A DNA stretch of 21,293 bases from Cudoniella acicularis (Eukaryota; Ascomycota; Leotiomycetes; Helotiales; Helotiaceae). The position numbers and the translations under genes are program-made. Numbering within the stretch: position 1 is the first letter of the stretch; the number at the start of each line of letters is the position of its first letter. The notes beneath the pieces are model-generated. The model was given only the letters and a program-made list of their open reading frames with translations, was not told where the DNA came from and did no database searches. Positions 8,961 to 17,480 of this stretch are shown in pieces. The stretch lies in the NCBI GenBank assembly GCA_013054445.1, contig JAAMPI010001008.1, positions 1-21,293 on the forward strand, written 5' to 3'.

Positions 8961-9234
8961 TATAACGTTCTGTTATCACGTGAGATCTCGATGTCACGTG
9001 AAAGGGGTTTACTTAGCCTTAGAAGCGTTAAGTAGAATTTAGTAGAGCGTTATCCTAAATCAAGTAATGATATTAGAATATGAGTTGAGCACACGCTCTA
9101 ACATGGGAAAGTTATATGGCTATATAGGTAGTTGACTATACGGAGTCCGGGAGCCCTAGATCCCTATCGCCAAGGCGACTCCCTAGATCCGGGACTCCAC
9201 CACGTGACCTGTCACATGTCCGTGGGTCGTGACA
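8961..9234 (-). repeat. 3' LTR of the gypsy relic
   Basis: Read on the minus strand it starts TGTCACGACCCACGG and ends CAGAACGTTATA, where the last bases are the RIP-altered form of the ACGTTACA end seen at 4725. It is 274 bp long. Just before it on the minus strand lies ATAGGGAGTAG, a plausible polypurine tract. It is homologous to 4470-4725 but in the opposite orientation. Confidence 0.75.
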
Positions 9235-9319
9235 CTACTCCCTATGTGGCCTAGCGTAGTCCCGTACGCTTAAATACCTGGCCATATCGATCGATCCTAG
9301 ACACGTCACCCTCCTGACG

Positions 9320-9895
9320 ATGCCTTCCGAGACGTCAGATAAGATCAGACAACGGCTATCCCTTACGCGACATATCAAAGACAACGGCACCGCTATAGAC
9401 CTATGCTCGCGCTATACGAAAGAGAATATAAAATGCGTAGTAGAAAAGAAAAGAAGCGCTTAGTGCGTAGGTTATATAAGGGCAAAATGCCTATACGATA
9501 CTAAGATTCCCCTCGTAGATTTATAGGAATCGGAAGTCCTAATAGAGGCGGATTGGGCCTCTATCCGTCGTTAGTAGGAGAGGCTCTAAAGAGAAGAGGA
9601 CAAGGCGATAGCGAAAATCCTCTGTCTCCGAAAACAGTAGGAGTTTCTCAGAGAAAGGGAAGGGGAGATGGCTAGTCGAGGGCTTCGCTACCTCGACGAG
9701 CTAGACGTAGCGGAGGAGGTGGAGAGGTAGTAGGAAGCAGGCGCTCGGGCTAAGGAGCCTACTTCTTACGGCGACGTGGACTAGGAGTAGCTCCTGATAG
9801 CTCTATCTAGAGATACTCCTAGAATACCGTCGAGTTCCTAAGGTTCTAGCGTGGTTCCTAGGTATTGTCCGACTCTAGGTAGTCCTTCTACTTGA
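9320..9895 (+). pseudogene. Opposite-strand accessory ORF of the gypsy element (Cys-rich, coiled-coil)
   Basis: A single plus-strand frame from ATG 9320 runs to TGA 9893-9895, interrupted only by TAG/TAA codons that look like CAG/CAA hit by RIP. It opens MPSETSDKIRQRLSLTRHIK and has Cys residues spaced like a small zinc-binding module, one expected Cys reading Tyr (TGT to TAT). A charged coiled-coil follows with blocks such as REEDKAIAKILCLRKQ, EFLREREGEMASRGL and RYLDELDVAEEVE. I recall such proteins as common transposon-associated hypotheticals in fungi (Cys-rich head, ERL/EEE helix, short Ser/Gly tail), but I know no proven function. It converges with pol and overlaps its 3' end antisense. 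It is a dead copy here. Confidence 0.7.
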
Positions 9896-12005
9896 CTAAC
9901 CACTTCTAAGTCTTGCCGCTCTTCTTTCTCCCTAGTATCGTCTCGACGTCGTATAATCTCCCGTTATCGTTAGTTAAGGCTTTAAGGGTCGTATCGATCG
10001 GTACCCGGGCTAGCGCGGGCTTAAGGAGGGATACGTAGAACATAGGGTAGACCCTTATTTTCTTTAGTAGGGAGAGTTTATAGTTCAGGGGTCCGCGTTG
10101 CTCGCTAATAAGGAACGGTCTAAGTTTTTTATAGTCGAGCTTACTACTCGGTCTTTTTATTAAAATATTTATACGGAGAAGGTAAACTTTATCCCCTTTC
10201 TTTAGGGCAGGCTCCTAGCTACGTTGTTTGTTATAATAGTCGGTATTCCGGTCTATAATAAACTTTAGTTCCTCTATTAAGGTTTTATATACTTAAATTA
10301 TCTCTATCGCTAACAATTTCGCTCGTTTATTATCGATCGTCGATATCCCTAGTTCGCGATATATTACTAGCTCGAATCTATAGTTCGTAAAGAATAGAGT
10401 AACGCCTATAGTTTCGCTCGTCGATCCGTAGTAGGCTAGCTATACTAATAGTAGAAGGGCAACCTAGTTATCCTATTTCTAGTCGTAGTAGTAACGTAGA
10501 TATACCTTAATAACCTAGTTGTTTCGTTCGTTCTCGCCGTTAGTCTAGGGATAGAAGGCCGTACTAAGATTCCTCTTAACTCTTAAAGATATTATTAAGA
10601 CAGTCTAAAATTTCGACGTAAAAAGCTTGTCTCGGTCGAAGTATATTTCTTTTAGTAGTCCGTAGTTCGTAACAACGGCTACTAGGAAAGTATATAATAG
10701 TTCTTTCGTAGTACTTGACTCCTAGTATAGGAGATAGATACCGTACTTAGTAAGCCTGTCTATAATCACTAGGATCGAGTCGTACTTAACCTATATTATA
10801 AGATCTTTTAACTTTAGTAATTTAGTAATAAAGTCTTATAATATTAATTCCTAAGGCTTAACGGGTATCCTCCCTATTTATATTCGTCTATAAGGCAAGA
10901 GCCTTAATGATTTATTTCGTAGGCACTTATAGTATTTCGTAACGATCCGTTCGACCTCTTTTTTTATTCTAAGGAACTAGTAATTCCTCGATAGTCGATA
11001 ATAGGTTCTTCTAACGCCCTAGTGCCCGTAAGCTAGTAACGTATATTGTTCCGTAATAAACTCTTCTCGGATAGCCTCTAGTAAGAAGATTTTATTACTC
11101 TTATTATATAGGAATAGGTAAATTCTAGCGTCTTTCCGGTAGATTCTAAGTCTGTCGATCTAGTCCGATATAAGTCGCGACCCGGCTTCCTAGATCTTAA
11201 CTACCTATAAGTCATCCGTCTGTTTAGCAACTACGGCTTCTTTAACGGCTAGTATAAGGAGGTCGTCTTCCTACTTAAGCAACGCTGTCTCCTAATAGAC
11301 CTTATCATTCTCGTACCCTAGTTTCCGGCTTAGGGCATCGGCCCGAGGGTTGTCTTTTCCTAGGACGTGTTTAATTACGATATTAAAGTATAATAGTTTC
11401 TTAGCCTATCTTACGAGTCGACGGTTCTCTAGGACCTTCGTAGTAGTGAAGGTTCGAAGATTAGTATAGTCGCTAAAGATAGTAGTCGGAAACAAGGCTC
11501 CTTAAAGGTAAACCTTCTAATAGTCGAGGACTTTAATAATCGTAAATAGTTCTTTCTTATAGATATTATAGTTCTACTCGGTAGGGGATAGTTTCTATAA
11601 GAAGTAGGCGACGGGGTAGACCTTCCTATCGTCTACTTTCTATAAGTAGACTACGCCGACACATATGTCTAACGTATCGTACTCGACTATACTTTCGTAG
11701 TCTATTAGATACGATTTAAGAATTAGTTCTTTCTCGAATCGTCCCTTAAGGTCTATAAAGGCCTATAGGCACTTCGGGTCGTCCTTAAAGTTCTATACGA
11801 CTCCTTTATAGGTAAGGTTTGTTAGCGGCTCTACGAGCTTACTATAATCCTTAATAAACATTTAGTAGAAGTTAGCGAATCCTAAGAACGACTAGATATC
11901 CTTTATACTCTTAAGAGGGTCCTAGTTTCTAACTACTTCGCTTTTTTTCTAGGTCGATATTTAATTCTCTTAGACGAATCATATGTCTAAAGAATTTCCT
12001 AAAGG
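9805..12005 (-). pseudogene. Gypsy pol fragment: RT end, RNase H, integrase, chromodomain
   Basis: Reading from 12,005 downwards: a block containing RHMIRLRELNID (end of RT, 11,985-11,945), a frameshift at a run of A, then DPLKSIKDI and SFLGFANFY. RNase H-like text follows (LDICVGVVYL, VYPVAYFL, IFSDYTNLRTFTTT, then KHVLGKDNPRADALSRKLGY near 11,320-11,380). The integrase core reads GRIPVKP, IIDRLTKYGIYLLY, FDRDKLFTSKF and STAFYP-TNGENERNN, keeping the second Asp and the Glu of the DDE triad. Last comes a chromodomain (YDVETILGRKKSGKT, KWLVK) near 9880-9950. Stops replace Trp (TGG to TAG) and Gln (CAG to TAG). The protein once reverse-transcribed and integrated the element, with the chromodomain probably targeting heterochromatin. 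It cannot be translated now. Confidence 0.9.
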
Positions 12006-12011
12006 GTTCTT

Positions 12012-12144
12012 CTTCCGAAAGAAGGGAAATGGGTCCATGCAAGGGGCGGCGCTAAAATGCCGAAGTTTTGGCGCATCATCACAAACCTCACTGTCCTCAA
12101 TAAAATCCCCAGCTTCAACAACTCAACAGCCTAAATCCACAAAC
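12012..12144 (+). promoter_or_regulatory. Short 5' flank of the zinc transporter gene
   Basis: About 130 bp of non-repeat DNA separate the retroelement relic from the ATG at 12145. It is CA/CT-rich near the start codon, as in fungal 5' leaders, and the start context (CAAACATGGCC) is good. No clear TATA box is visible. Upstream control elements, if any, must lie in the relic or have been lost. Confidence 0.4.
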
Positions 12145-13536
12145 ATGGCCTTCTTTCACCCCCGCCGCCTAGCAGTTTTGCTGCTGGTCGCCGTCGCATA
12201 CGTCTACGCCGAGAAACACGCCGCATCAATTGCGTCGATGAGCATCCCAGAGATCGAAGACAAGCTTCAGGTATGAAACGCATTGTTTGTCTGTCTACTC
12301 CACTGATCACCCGCTGACACGTAACGTACGCCCAGGAATGCGCATTGGTACAAGACTTGAATAATTACAAGACGGCGACGTCCCCACAGACTTCGAGCCT
12401 TACATCGAGAATATTCGCGGTTTTGTTTCCAGGCAGTCCGGCTGTGAATGCGCTGCTCGCGACGCTGTATATTTCTGGGCCGCCGAATTTCCTCCTTGCG
12501 TTATGTCCGCCCAATATCGATCCCTCATCGTTGTCGGTGATGGTTGCGTTTGCGGTGGGTGGGCTGCTGGGTGATACGCTGTTCCATCTCTTGCCTGAGA
12601 TTTTTCTGGGTGAGGATGCACCTGAACATGTGCGGTTTGTGTTGGTGGAACCGAATAGGAATTTGTTGCTGGGTGTGGCTATAATGGTTGGGTTCGTCAC
12701 GTTCGTAGCTATGGATAAGGGACTTAGAATTGCGACCGGTGGGGAGGGAGGTCATGATCATGGACATGCGCATGGGAATGGTGCTGTGGATGGGAAGGTC
12801 GTCGCGACTTCTTCTGCGGTAGAAACACCAGCGAAGAGCACGCGATCAAGGAAGAAGGAAAATGGAAAAGTGGCTGAGAAGCAAGAAGAGGACAAGCAAA
12901 AGGAGGTCAATGCCAGTGTCAAGCTGGCTGGATACCTTAACTTGATGTGGGTTTCCTGCTGCTTCCAATTTTCAAAGACTGGACTAACAGAATGACAGTG
13001 CCGACTTCACACACAACATCACCGACGGCCTCGCCATGTCCTCCTCCTTCTACGCCTCCCCCACCATCGGCGCAACCACCACCGTCGCAGTCTTCTTCCA
13101 CGAAATTCCCCACGAAGTAGGCGATTTCGCCCTCCTAATCCAATCCGGTTTCTCCAAGCGCGCCGCAATGGGCGCGCAATTCGTGACTGCTCTAGGCGCA
13201 CTTCTAGGCACAGTCATCGGCATTGCGGTTCAGGAATACGGCGGAAGTGGTGGAGATGGAGCAGGTGGACGATTTGAGGGTTTGATGGGAACGAGTTTAT
13301 CGTGGGGAGATATGCTATTGCCGTTCACAGCCGGGACGTTCCTGTATGTTGGGACCGTGGCTGTGATTCCTGAGTTGCTGGAGACGGGGAAAGATAGAGG
13401 TGTTGAATTGAAGAAAACCGCACAGCAGTTTTTGGCTATGGCTGCTGGGGCGGGGATTATGCTCTAGTAAGTTCTCATCCCTCTTTTTGGTTTCTTGGGT
13501 GTTCCTGCTAACGACATCAGTATTTCTTGGTCTTAG
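12145..13536 (+). CDS. YKE4: ZIP family zinc transporter, ZIP7/Yke4 type
   Basis: This family (SLC39A7, yeast Yke4) moves zinc across ER or secretory-pathway membranes into the cytosol. Four exons (12145-12270, 12336-12946, 12999-13466, 13521-13536) join in phase to 406 aa. Intron branch points are CTGAC (first) and CTAAC (second and third). Residues 1-22 form a signal peptide. Transmembrane segments start near residue 75. A His-rich cytosolic loop (HDHGHAHG, residues 182-189) is followed by a Lys/Glu-rich stretch. The signature metal-binding helices are HNITDG (251-256) and HEIPHEVGD (280-288), the latter diagnostic of the LZT/ZIP7 subfamily. The last exon encodes only YISWS. The reading frame is clean, with no RIP marks, although a RIP-damaged retroelement ends about 140 bp upstream. 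Function is very likely; the exact compartment is inferred. Confidence 0.94.
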
Positions 13537-14504
13537 ATGAAATCTTCTAGACATAGACATAGATGTAGACTTTTCGGACTTCAAAAAATGTACCTTTAGG
13601 GAAGGATTTGGTGTCTCGGCGGTTGGGACCGAAAAAGAAAGGGAGAGGGCATATTTGGGGTAATATACATACCACTTCCACCTCCATACTGTGTCAAAAA
13701 ATAAAAAGTCTTGATACCCACCTGCCCAATTTCCAAACATCCAACAATACCAACACCGCCAAGCATCCTTCCCGTCGCTTCACGTCAATGCTCACTTCGC
13801 CTCATTCCTCAATCCACCACAAAGACCAGTGACAACCCGACAAGTAATCCACCCCATCCCAATACCTCGTTTCTGTCAGCGGTGCAGTGCTTTGTTGCAA
13901 ATCGCGAGTGCGCCACCAAGCCGAACACCAGTTCACGGACTTTTTTTTCCCGTGTCTCTTTCCCGAGAGGTTTTCTTTTCGTCGCTTCCTAGGCTTGAAA
14001 CGTGAAGCGAGAGGTGAGAGGTGGTATGGGTAGGGTATTTCGGTATAGATAGGGGAGCGGGGAGCGGGAGCCGGCAGTTGTCGCTCGGTACCTGGCTTTC
14101 GGCCTTCCTTTTTCGGTGGTGGGTTGAGGGGGCGAGGTGGATATGGGGAAAAGGGAGGTGGAGGCGAGCTTCTCAAGAGCATGGATAAGGCGATAGGCAC
14201 TTTGCCTTGTCTATAATGGGAACTAGTACTTGATTCTTGTCGATCTCTTTTTTGTCTCTCTCGTGCATTTTCCATCGACAACTTCTTTCGCTAAAAGCTT
14301 TATAGACTTCAATTCTTAGTCTTTTAAAGACGCAATTTGCTTCCTTATTCTTTCTTGTGTGGTTGCTTACGACGCACCCCCGTGGCAAATATGGGAAGAG
14401 TTCTGGTGGCACCAGCGAGAGATAAAGTAACATAGCTAACCCATTGTTCTTATATTATCACCACAATCACGATCTAGAAAACAACTCCATTCCCATCCTC
14501 ATCC
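13537..14504. other. Intergenic between convergent ZIP and GH131 genes
   Basis: This nearly 1-kb stretch holds the 3' ends of two convergent transcripts. It contains purine-rich runs (GAGAGG and GGGAGC blocks, about 14005-14165) and CT-rich runs, giving spurious open frames on both strands. No conserved protein, RNA gene or mobile element was recognised. Confidence 0.4.
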
Positions 14505-15742
14505 TTATCCTTCCCACCTCACAATCACGGCCCCAAACTCGCAACCCACCCCTCCCCCAACAGCACTATCCTCCACAAAAACCCCACCCCAAACAACACC
14601 CTCATCTATACCACTCTCCTGGAACCATTGCTCCGTAACATCCGTCAAATTCTCGCCCGTCGGTTTCTTCAGCATCCCGAAATGGTATTGTCCCTGTCCG
14701 CTTATATCGTTGGTGATTGGTGTGGTGACGGTAGAGAGGGGCGTGGTGGTGTCGGTGGCGTGGAGGATTTGTGTCGTGCTGTTTTTGCTGTTAGGAGGGG
14801 TGGAAAGGGCAAAAGGGGCGCGGAAGGAGAGGGGAAAGGGGAGAACGAACTTCCGGTCAAAATCCATAACCACCTCAAAATTATGCCGTCCCTCAGTGAA
14901 AGGCGTACTAAACGGTGTTCCGATCTGTGTATTGTCATTCCCCACCATAACGAGGTTATTTGTGCTATTTTGGGTGATGCCACTGATCGTCCTACCCTCC
15001 AAATCACCAATTAGCATCTTATCCCCTCTTCCCTTCCACCTCAATACAAAACACCATCACCACCCACCTCACAAACAAGAAGAATAAGAAAGTACTCACC
15101 CAGTCTTAAGCACAACCTGATTCGTCCCAAAATCCTCACTCTCCAAAAAGAAAAGCTGATATTCATGGCTCATATTCAACGGCCTTTTTGTATCCTTCAT
15201 GATTAAAAAGCGTACTATTTTTTGGCCGAGAGTAGAAGAGTCAGAGCCGTTGTTACTCGAGAGAAGGAGTTCTGCGCGTCGGGAACCGGTTTGGATGTTC
15301 GTTGCTGAGGGAGCGAAGATGGAGGCGTCGAAAAGGGTTATGAGTGTAGAGATTGTGGTAATGTTGGTGTCGAACTAAGCGTATTAATAGTGGGGTTTAG
15401 TAAAGGGGGGAAGGACGTACGAGTGAGATGGTAGTGTTAGGCAGTTGAATTATTTGCGCCCATGTTAAATCTACATCCACCAAATATTAGCAACCCTACT
15501 CCAAAAATTTACTCTAAATCTCCGACTCTCCAAGTATATTCCACATTAAAAAAAAGGAGAAACTCACTAGCACCCTTAACATTTTTCGAATCAAACAAAC
15601 TAGCAGTACTATCGAACGTCGCCGGCGTACTACCCTTCGACATCCTTCCCTTGAACACAATAGGCCATTTCTGCGCCAGGACTTGGCCTGTTGCGCAAAG
15701 GGCTGCGATTATTGAGATGGAGGTTTGTAGTTGGAAATGCAT
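14505..15742 (-). CDS. Glycoside hydrolase family 131 (GH131) secreted beta-glucanase
   Basis: GH131 enzymes act on beta-1,3/1,6- and beta-1,4-glucans and are secreted by biomass-degrading and plant-associated fungi. Exons on the minus strand are 15742-15568, 15470-15421, 15374-15100 and 15027-14505; introns have GTGAGT, GTACGT and GTGAGT donors. They join in phase to 340 aa. A signal peptide spans about 1-23. Family blocks include WPIVFKGR, KGANLTWAQIIQLPN, SIFAPSATNIQTGSRRAELL (with the conserved Glu110), MSHEYQLFFLES, GTPFSTPFTEGRHNFEVVMDFD, GQYHFGMLKKPTG and EGVVWGGVFVEDS. Many NxS/T sites are present. No CBM is fused, but a CBM1 protein gene lies about 1 kb upstream on the same strand. 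The last acceptor (AAG at 15028) is the only one that keeps frame, so that boundary is less sure. The family call is from recalled motifs. Confidence 0.87.
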
Positions 15743-16807
15743 TTTTTGAGAGTGACTTGGTTGAGTGGGTAAATGAATATGTGCTTGCTTTGCTTTGCTT
15801 TGCTTGCTGGGGAATTATTTCTAGGAATGAAATTTAAAGGAACAAAGAGAGGGGGGTGGAGATATATGGAGGGGGGGGATCGTGTTGCATGACCTCATGG
15901 AATGGAAAGAGCATCTGAAAAGCTTATTTGATATGCGAGGTCTCAGGTTGCGTCAGGTATATCAGACAAAAGGTTCAGATGATTGCGAACAGCCTTGGTT
16001 GTAAGCGGGAAGCATGGGGACTATCCAGAGCATGACTTTCCGGGTTTGCACAGACGGTCCTTCGGAAACGTTCGCGTTCACAACCTTATTTTCCCCAATG
16101 AAAGGGTAGGTAGATCGGAAGGAGGCGAGCGATCCATAATAAAATACAATACAAATGTATTAAGGAACGGGTGGCCAACCAACTATCCTAAGTACACGTG
16201 GTGAACAATTACCCAGAAAATGGAAAGATAGTTATGGACCACCGGCCGGGTGTTGAGATGGGATCCGAACTTTAATATAGACCAGGCCGAGGCTCCCGAG
16301 CATACATAAAAAGCGTAAGAGTGAAAAGTTACATCCAAAAAGAAAAAGCATGAAAATTTGAGAATGGTATATGTACTGTACCAGTATCTTTCGACTTCAA
16401 TGAAGAAGGGCGTTGCCTGGAGCCTAGTCATGGATAAACCCGTGCCTACTCATGCAAGTTTGAAAGGAAACGCCGCCAAGTCAACAACAAACTGCGAAAA
16501 TAATGGTAATTCATCAAACAATAGTCTTAAAGTCTCGCGCCTAGCCTTCTTCTCATTCTTCTCATCAATAAACCCAAAATTAAGCACGAATAAAACCCAA
16601 ACATCCCTCTGAAATACTTGGCCTCACTTGGCCAAAACCCCGTATGTTTCACAACTTCAACAAACTTTCTCTCTCGGTAATACACTATTCTCCGAATCCG
16701 AAGAAACAAGAGAATTTGTATATGAGCATTCGTCTCGGTCTTTGCAATCTGCCATGATCCCACCGCCAGAATTACAGAGAAGTGGAAATCGTATTGGGAA
16801 TTGACGT
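15743..16807. other. Upstream region of GH131 and 3' flank of the CBM1 gene
   Basis: About 1.06 kb without a convincing gene. A GCTTT pentamer repeat lies near 15783-15806. An ATATAT stretch at 15862-15867, flanked by G runs, is about 120 bp before the GH131 start and could serve as its TATA region. Open frames here on both strands show no family resemblance. Confidence 0.4.
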
Positions 16808-17480
16808 CTAAGCTGTGACTGTGGCCATTACCACGCTGGTGATGGTGGATAGTGTTGAGTTTCCACTGGCAGGTGTGGGCGCTGCAGCAACGGATTCCGA
16901 ATCTGGAATGTCTGTGGCTATTTGACCGTTGACTTGTAATCTGGGCGTCTTTTGCGCATTTGGATCAATGCATTGATAGTACCATTCTACAAGTGAACAT
17001 GTTAACAGCTGTAGTTTTTTATCTTCGGGCGTCTTACCATTCTGGCTCTGGCAGGGGTATCCTCGCTCGCAAACGTTGCATCCTTTCCAGCCTGAACCTC
17101 CGCATTGGTACCACAATGCTACGGGGCATCTGGTAGCATTTGGATCAGATGCTGCTGCGGAAGTTGGGGTTGCAGGAGGCGCTGTGACATAAACAGTGCT
17201 GACGACTGTTGAAGGCTTGGGAGAGGGAAATCCAGGATTCCAGCCCCATGTCCACGTGGTCTGGGCGCTTGTACTCGTGGTTGAGGACTTTGTGACAGTG
17301 ACAATTGCAGTATAGGTAGATGTCCATTTGGGAGTAACTGTAACGGTGCTGGTAATGGTAATTATGACTTGGGAGGCCTTGAGTTCATGATTAGCTAAGA
17401 AGCAGAATCTTCTGTTCTTCACTTACAGCCAATCCAGCGAAGGCACAAACTGAAGCCAGTGCTAATTTGAAGAATTGCAT
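16808..17480 (-). CDS. Small secreted protein with fungal cellulose-binding domain (CBM1)
   Basis: CBM1 modules bind crystalline cellulose or chitin through aromatic residues. Minus-strand exons 17480-17427, 17377-17038 and 16986-16808 (introns 17426-17378, GTAAGT with CTAAT branch, and 17037-16987, GTAAGA) give 190 aa. Residues 1-18 form a signal peptide. Residues 20-95 are a Thr/Ser/Val/Pro-rich segment with repeated TVTVT/STVYVT words, probably O-glycosylated. The CBM1 lies at about 107-137 (WYQCGGSGWKGC to EWYYQC), with six Cys at 102, 110, 118, 121, 127 and 137. The second intron interrupts the module just before EWYYQC, and splicing it restores the motif, which supports the model. A Ser/Thr-rich tail follows without a strong GPI signal. 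No catalytic domain is present, so it is a stand-alone binder, adhesin-like or elicitor-like. Confidence 0.9.

Larger units (their letters stand above)
8961..12005 (-). mobile_element. 5'-truncated, RIP-mutated Ty3/gypsy chromovirus
   Basis: On the minus strand the order is end of reverse transcriptase, RNase H, integrase, chromodomain, an opposite-strand ORF, a polypurine-like tract (rc of 9235-9250) and the 3' LTR (9234-8961). The 5' LTR, gag, protease and most of the RT are missing. The body is poor in CpA/TpG and rich in TpA while CpG is kept, with stops at former Gln and Trp codons, which is the RIP pattern. The right edge near 12,005 is approximate, set by the last homology I can read. 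It lies about 140 bp from the zinc transporter start codon. Confidence 0.88.

Noticed and set aside
9320..9895. Plus-strand ORF as the gag gene of a plus-strand element
   Set aside because: Pol next to it is clearly on the minus strand and the LTR orientation fits a minus-strand element. The protein also lacks a gag-like capsid or CCHC knuckle spacing.
13802..14281. 159-codon minus-strand open frame between ZIP and GH131
   Set aside because: Basic, Pro/Arg-rich translation of purine-rich DNA; no homology seen and it lies between two gene 3' ends.
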